This document shows positions 51,439 through 54,802 of a stretch of DNA of 54,802 bases, piece by piece. How positions within the stretch are numbered: the stretch's first letter is position 1; each line of letters begins with the position of its first letter. This DNA comes from an uncultured Eubacteriales bacterium (GTDB lineage Bacteria > Bacillota > Clostridia > Christensenellales > Aristaeellaceae). The notes under the pieces are model-generated. The model did no database searches. It had not been told where the DNA came from and saw only the letters and a program-made list of their open reading frames with translations. A program made the position numbers and the translations under genes. The stretch lies in the NCBI GenBank assembly GCA_902778055.1, contig CACYWL010000016.1:1-54802 (forward strand), in the 5' to 3' direction.

Positions 51439-52143
51439 TTACACTTCCTCTTTTGTGAATATCAGGTGATGAAAGAAAGCAATCCTTCGATAATCGTCCA
51501 TCTGAGATACGCGCATCTCAAGCTGTATCATGCGCTCCTGCCATTCCTCCTGATCATGCTTCTCCTGCTTCTGCTGGAGATCCCAGAATGTACGGATCCC
51601 ATAGGAATCGACCAGTTTAAGCCTTTTATCCCATTCTGAAATGTCCTGATCTTCGTAATATCGAATTGATCCAAACTTTGAAGCAGTACTGTTTTTTCCG
51701 TCAAGCAGAGCATTCGCCTTTTCAATATCGTCAAGCAGTACCGCCATCTGCATCACACGCCCCGCGCGATTATGCTTGACAATTGACAGTCTGCCATCTT
51801 GCTTCAGCACGCGCGCCAGTTCGTTTACTATACGTTGTTTATCATCAATGTATTCCAATACATTGTGACAGATAATGAAGTCGAACGTATGATCAGCATA
51901 CTTACTGAGAACAGAAGCGTCACCGATAATCTGTTTGTACTCATGATCTTTCCATGCAGTAGAAAGCATTTCTTCTGAAGGTTCAACAGCTGTCACGGAA
52001 TTGTTTTCTGCATAATGATCAGCAGTGATGCCCTCACCGCTGCCAAAATCAAGAATGGAAAGCCCTTTGAGGTCACCAATCTGAGCCCAGACAATCCGCT
52101 TGAACAGTCTTTCCCAGGCAGGCATTTCTGTAATCCTGTGCAT
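51439..52143 (-). CDS. Class I SAM-dependent methyltransferase
   Basis: This 234-residue protein starts at ATG 52143, with GAGGAG 12 nt upstream. It has SAM-binding motif I SILDFGSGEGITADHYA, the acidic residue of motif II (AVEPSEEML), DASVL, and the post-motif FDFIICHNVLEYI. The C-terminal third is charged (QQKQEKHDQEEWQERMIQLEMRV). The substrate cannot be told. It lies 75 bp upstream of the AlbA_2-type gene on the same strand, within the putative island. Confidence 0.85.
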   Translation of the reverse strand: MHRITEMPAWERLFKRIVWAQIGDLKGLSILDFGSGEGITADHYAENNSVTAVEPSEEMLSTAWKDHEYKQIIGDASVLSKYADHTFDFIICHNVLEYIDDKQRIVNELARVLKQDGRLSIVKHNRAGRVMQMAVLLDDIEKANALLDGKNSTASKFGSIRYYEDQDISEWDKRLKLVDSYGIRTFWDLQQKQEKHDQEEWQERMIQLEMRVSQMDDYRRIAFFHHLIFTKEEV

Positions 52144-52255
52144 GAACAGATCTATCTCCTCGCTATAATATCACCAAAAGTAGTAAAACGCTTTTGGGCT
52201 GCCGCGTTTTGCCGCCATCGTGGCGCGTCCGGGCCGAAGATTCAGCGCATTTCGT

Positions 52256-52300
52256 CACTGTTCCCGTGGCAGATAAATAAAATCTTAATCATAGGCCTCC
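52256..52300 (-). pseudogene. Displaced 5' end of an LMW-PTP gene
   Basis: On the minus strand GGAGG (52296-52300) is followed by ATG 52292 and the codons M-I-K-I-L-F-I-C-H-G-N, the phosphatase P-loop start. The next codons diverge (S-D-E-M-R, then stop). Twenty-one bases (52267-52287) are identical to the intact phosphatase gene at 49679-49699. This is what remains when an element inserts in a gene's 5' end and supplies a substitute start. The good RBS and ATG here, against a TTG with 12-nt spacing in the intact gene, fit that history (inference). Confidence 0.7.
52267..52287. repeat. Outer copy of the 21-bp direct repeat (possible attachment site)
   Basis: Identical to 49679-49699, same orientation, about 2588 bp apart. 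It lies in the truncated LMW-PTP start. Confidence 0.75.
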
Positions 52301-52324
52301 AATGCCTCACAAGGCGACGTTTTA

Positions 52325-52440
52325 CCGCGATTTGCGATCTGGGAAAATCGTACATTTCTGCCGGAAAACCGGGCGAACCCGGCAAATCGCGGCAATGGAT
52401 GGTAGTCGATTGGTAGTAAAAAATCGGGTGTTCTACTACC
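52325..52440. repeat. Two inverted repeats beside the displaced LMW-PTP start
   Basis: CCGCGATTTGC (52325-52335) pairs perfectly with GCAAATCGCGG (52382-52392) and encloses a smaller CCGGG-CGAA-CCCGG hairpin (52369-52382). Next, GGTAGTA (52412-52418) pairs with TACTACC (52434-52440). No coding sequence is credible here. The function is unknown; recombination sites or a structured RNA are possible. Confidence 0.6.
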
Positions 52441-52454
52441 GTTTAGATAGTTTC

Positions 52455-52640
52455 CTGGCAAATGAACATAATTCTGGTCATTCTTTTGCCGTCTTCCGTA
52501 CCGGTGCAGATAGCCGGACGGCAAATGAACATAATTCTGATCACTTTTCGCTGAGCGGTCATGTCCGAGGGAGTGATAGTGGCTTTCCTTGACGCAGATA
52601 GCCCGGCGGCAAATGAACAAAAATCCGAACAGCGATACGA
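52455..52640 (-). repeat. Three degenerate copies of an LMW-PTP-like 5' end
   Basis: On the minus strand the core TTCATTTGCC occurs three times: about 52458-52467, 52521-52530 and 52609-52618. In the first two it is preceded by AGAATTATG and in the third by TTTTTG. Translated in the phosphatase frame they read TRIMFICQETI, IRIMFICRPAIC and GFLFICRRAIC, compared with TKILFICHGNIC of the intact gene. All have the orientation of the intact gene. Spacings are about 63 and 88 bp. They are too short to encode a protein. Confidence 0.55.
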
Positions 52641-52849
52641 AACCGCCTTTGTGAGTTTACCATATCGGAGGCGGATTTTCCACAGTTTCAGAGAAGCTGG
52701 AGAACAGAAAGCTTTCCCTGGCAATGCGTTCTGAGCCACAAGGAAGGCCAGTTTTAATATCCCGCAGATCTGATTGCCATCTGGTCCCTGCAGTCAGCAT
52801 GCTAAAGAGCCCTGTGCATTGCAAGTGAATACGCAGACGTACAGCAGAC
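52641..52849. other. Intergenic stretch with no recognised feature
   Basis: Between the degenerate repeats and the terminator of the anti-sigma gene I see no RBS-supported ORF, tRNA or repeat. Together with 52144-52640 it makes a gene-free interval of about 770 bp. Confidence 0.5.
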
Positions 52850-52882
52850 ATAGAAATGCACCGAGCCAAGTCGGCCCGGTGC
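52850..52882 (-). terminator. Candidate terminator of the sigma/anti-sigma operon
   Basis: On the minus strand a 9-10 bp hairpin (52858-52882, CACCGGGCC-GACTT-GGCTCGGTG with one G-U) is followed by ATTTCTATG, about 36 nt after the anti-sigma stop. The T-run is short, so efficiency is uncertain. Confidence 0.5.
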
Positions 52883-52917
52883 GCGTTACTGTAGTCTGCC
52901 TTAATATTGCTTACTTT

Positions 52918-53835
52918 TCACGGTATTGCAACCTGAAAATACTGCTCACATTCATCAAAAGTAAAATTGTTTACAGTAATCAGTTCATATCCATATGCGA
53001 TCGTACCATCGAATTCACCTAACGAGCTTTCCGGTGCAGCTTTCACAGTTACCGGTTGTTCAAGCTTCCTGATCATTTTTAAGGAAGTTTTCCCATTCCG
53101 CGTAATCCATAACGCTTCGTCCATTCCAGGGACAGTTACAACCTGAGTATCAACATTCCCTTCAGCGCGAAAACTGAACATATGGGTCTTCGAAGGAGTA
53201 AGACGGGATTGGATGGATTTCACGACTTTTTCGTTTTCCCAGTATTGAACCAAATATCCCGTAACCACTTCATTTTCCGGTGCAATAGCGTATTTTCTAA
53301 GGGTGAATCCATTGTTTTCCTCTTCGTCGGCCAGCACGTATTCTCCATGTTCCCCACATTGATAATCTAGTTCGACCTCTGTTGTTCCAGAGAACGAAAT
53401 ATCCGGGACACGCATCAGCGGGGTTCCATCCAGTGCAGATAGGGAATCGGATCGACTCAATTTTGTACGCGTGGAAACATCCTCGCTGCTTTTTGAAAGA
53501 ACCACACAATAGTATTCATCAGGAGCCCCAAATAAAGCGCTGTTCATCTTTGTTATCAAATCCATATCCTGGGATTCTTGCTCTCGAGGCGCATTTTCCA
53601 CCTTCTCACCTTTCCAGTTCAAGTTGACCCAATTTGTAGCAGCATACGCGATAGCCATGATCCCCATCAAAGCTGCTATAGCGATTGCAATTCTAAACTT
53701 TATTGGTTTCTTCATTGTGATTTTTCCTCCTTCTGAATCAGGAAGGGATAGAATCTGCCAATGAATTAGATTCTCCAGTTCTTCCGGTGGCTCCCCATAG
53801 ATAGCCTGTAATTTTACCCTGAAATTGTCTTTCAT
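52918..53835 (-). CDS. Putative anti-sigma factor, single-pass membrane protein
   Basis: This 305-residue protein starts at ATG 53835, overlapping the sigma factor stop as ATGA. It has a short cytoplasmic part (about 1-42, MKDNFRVKLQAIYGEPPEELENLIHWQILSL), a membrane helix (about 46-66, FRIAIAIAALMGIMAIAYAA) and an extracytoplasmic domain of about 235 residues that I do not recognise. Coupling to an ECF sigma gene and this topology are the case for an anti-sigma role. No zinc-binding ZAS motif is visible. Confidence 0.65.
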   Translation of the reverse strand: MKDNFRVKLQAIYGEPPEELENLIHWQILSLPDSEGGKITMKKPIKFRIAIAIAALMGIMAIAYAATNWVNLNWKGEKVENAPREQESQDMDLITKMNSALFGAPDEYYCVVLSKSSEDVSTRTKLSRSDSLSALDGTPLMRVPDISFSGTTEVELDYQCGEHGEYVLADEEENNGFTLRKYAIAPENEVVTGYLVQYWENEKVVKSIQSRLTPSKTHMFSFRAEGNVDTQVVTVPGMDEALWITRNGKTSLKMIRKLEQPVTVKAAPESSLGEFDGTIAYGYELITVNNFTFDECEQYFQVAIP

Positions 53836-54305
53836 CTGGCATCCTCCTCCCCAAGTTCAATCTTAAGTTTCTGCTTTGATCGTTTAAGGCGCGATTTTAC
53901 GGAATATAGCGTAATCCCCAACGCTTCTGCAGCCTCTTTCTCGCTGTACCCTTCCATATAAACCAGCAGGAACGGTGTGCGCAGCTTCTCAGGTATAGCA
54001 TTAAGACTTTCCTTTAGAGCACAGACTTCTGCCGTTAAATTATCCTTGTTCTGTTCAGGGAAAGCAAAAACTGGAGTAACTCTCTGCCTGCGTCGCTGAA
54101 TGTTGTGGCATTCGTTAATCACAATTCGGGCGAGATAGGCTTTTTCTTTTCCGCATTGAATGTGATTGACCCTTTTCCAGGCTTCAAGCACCGACTGTTG
54201 AACAGCATCCTGTGCATCATCCCGGTGATGAAGAATACTCATTGCAAGACGGTACAGGCCAGGAAGCTGCTGAAGATACAGCTGTTCAAACGAGCTTTTA
54301 TCCAT
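53832..54305 (-). CDS. ECF-type RNA polymerase sigma factor
   Basis: This 157-residue protein starts at ATG 54305, seven nt after GGAGG. Region 2 is FEQLYLQQLPGLYRLAMSILHHRDDAQDAVQQSVLEAW. Region 4 is IPEKLRTPFLLVYMEGYSEKEAAEALGITLYSVKSRLKRSKQKL. A TATAAT hexamer lies on the minus strand at 54336-54341 without a clear -35. The factor is probably held by the membrane protein encoded next and released by an external signal. Its regulon is not apparent. Confidence 0.92.
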   Translation of the reverse strand: MDKSSFEQLYLQQLPGLYRLAMSILHHRDDAQDAVQQSVLEAWKRVNHIQCGKEKAYLARIVINECHNIQRRRQRVTPVFAFPEQNKDNLTAEVCALKESLNAIPEKLRTPFLLVYMEGYSEKEAAEALGITLYSVKSRLKRSKQKLKIELGEEDAR

Positions 54306-54448
54306 TGGGGAACCTCCGTGTGAAGATCTTCATCTATTATACGTTTTTGCATACCCAAAGGAGTCATTTTTTTATCATTCCGTCCACAAAACTTTCTATA
54401 CTCGATGAAAATGAAAAATGCTTGACGAAGAAGCGTTGTTCTATATTG

Positions 54449-54480
54449 CAAAAAGAAAGGGCGGCCCAAGCAGGCCACCC
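54449..54480 (-). terminator. Terminator after the partial gene at the window end
   Basis: On the minus strand an 8-bp stem (GGGTGGCC with GGCCGCCC, one G-U; 54459-54466 and 54473-54480) is followed by TTTCTTTTTGC. Confidence 0.7.
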
Positions 54481-54507
54481 AAAGGTATCTTCTTTGTTTC
54501 TCAACGG

Positions 54508-54802
54508 TCATCCATTGCCCAGGTTGGCATGTTCCACTGTCAAATCGAGCACAGTTTCCTCTCCGCTTTTTTCATTCACAGGATAACGAAATTGTACACG
54601 ATAACCGTCGGAAAGATAGGTGGGATCGGTGGTGAACATAAAGTCCCAAACGTGCTGAGGTTCGCCGGTTTCCCCACTACTGTTTTCCTGGTGCATGACG
54701 CCGGTTTGGTAATCACCCAGCGTTTCCAGGGCATCCGCTCCGTACCTTGACGCGATAGCTTTTTTAGCAGTCGCCAGAGCTTTGTCATATTCCTCCCGAG
54801 AT
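54508..54802 (-). CDS. C-terminal part of an unrecognised protein (partial at the window edge)
   Basis: The frame is open from the right edge to a stop at 54508-54510, giving 97 complete codons. The visible sequence begins SREEYDKALATAKKAIASRYGADALE, a helical stretch reminiscent of PepSY-like modules. It continues with VWDFMFTTDPTYLSDGYRVQFRYPV and ends EHANLGNG. It is probably extracytoplasmic, but the start is outside the window. It lies upstream of the ECF sigma gene on the same strand and has its own terminator. Confidence 0.6.
   Translation of the reverse strand, partial: SREEYDKALATAKKAIASRYGADALETLGDYQTGVMHQENSSGETGEPQHVWDFMFTTDPTYLSDGYRVQFRYPVNEKSGEETVLDLTVEHANLGNG

Noticed and set aside
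52443..52739. A 98-codon minus-strand frame containing two FIC-like motifs (IMFICRPAIC, IMFICQETI)
   Set aside because: It has no RBS or fold, and it consists of two repeat copies joined by unrelated sequence. It is better explained as decayed LMW-PTP 5' ends.

Overview
The window looks like a chromosomal segment of a high-GC member of the Clostridia (Bacillota), plausibly a gut or rumen anaerobe. The evidence is the conserved block priA-def-fmt-rsmB-rlmN-prpC-pknB-rsgA-rpe, a PASTA-domain kinase with its PP2C phosphatase, a DegV protein, a VanY-like carboxypeptidase, a surface protein with a sortase-type tail, OmpR-type two-component systems and sigma-A-like promoters. A GH120 beta-xylosidase and glycogen/maltodextrin genes suggest life on plant polysaccharides. 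The taxonomic placement is inference.

Layout. 1-2556 (+): the end of malQ and a glycogen phosphorylase gene broken by an exact 20-bp tandem duplication. 2702-7555 (-): a GGDEF/PAS/GGDEF/EAL membrane protein followed by a GH120 xylosidase. 7797-7999 (+): a candidate structured small RNA with its own promoter and terminator. 8014-14118 (-): a large sortase-type surface protein and a kinase/regulator pair, with matching operator-like sequences upstream of both. 14267-15029 (-): a seven-tRNA operon driven by a perfect consensus promoter. 15128-17357 (-): a second two-component system. 17448-19396 (+): DegV and VanY proteins. 19404-40291 (-): a long run of housekeeping genes, headed by an unusual YidC-sulfatase fusion, a CDP-glycerol glycerophosphotransferase-like protein and a CPBP protease. 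It continues through priA, def, fmt, rsmB, rlmN, prpC, pknB, rsgA, rpe, mnmE, an Fe-alcohol dehydrogenase, radC, ydcF and rsmG. 40388-44659 (+): a very large secreted clostripain-like protease. 44663-48557 (-): a hybrid histidine kinase coupled to a secreted solute-binding protein. 48733-49704 (-): a fusion of a low-molecular-weight protein tyrosine phosphatase (LMW-PTP) with a YfcE-like phosphodiesterase.

49705-54802 is visibly AT-richer and accessory in character. A Schlafen/AlbA_2-type ATP-binding protein and a methyltransferase lie between two identical 21-bp copies of the LMW-PTP 5' end. The outer copy keeps a good ribosome binding site and an ATG but runs into a stop, as expected of a gene start displaced by an inserted element. 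Three more degenerate look-alikes of the same 5' end lie within 340 bp beyond it, with two inverted repeats between. An ECF sigma/anti-sigma pair and a partial gene close the window.

The most unusual items are the LMW-PTP 5'-end repeats bounding a putative island, the two multidomain fusions, the arginine/glycine repeat tail on RsmB, the shared operator of the surface-protein/two-component locus, the candidate small RNA, and the duplication that breaks glgP. No CRISPR array, rRNA gene, transposase or integrase was seen.
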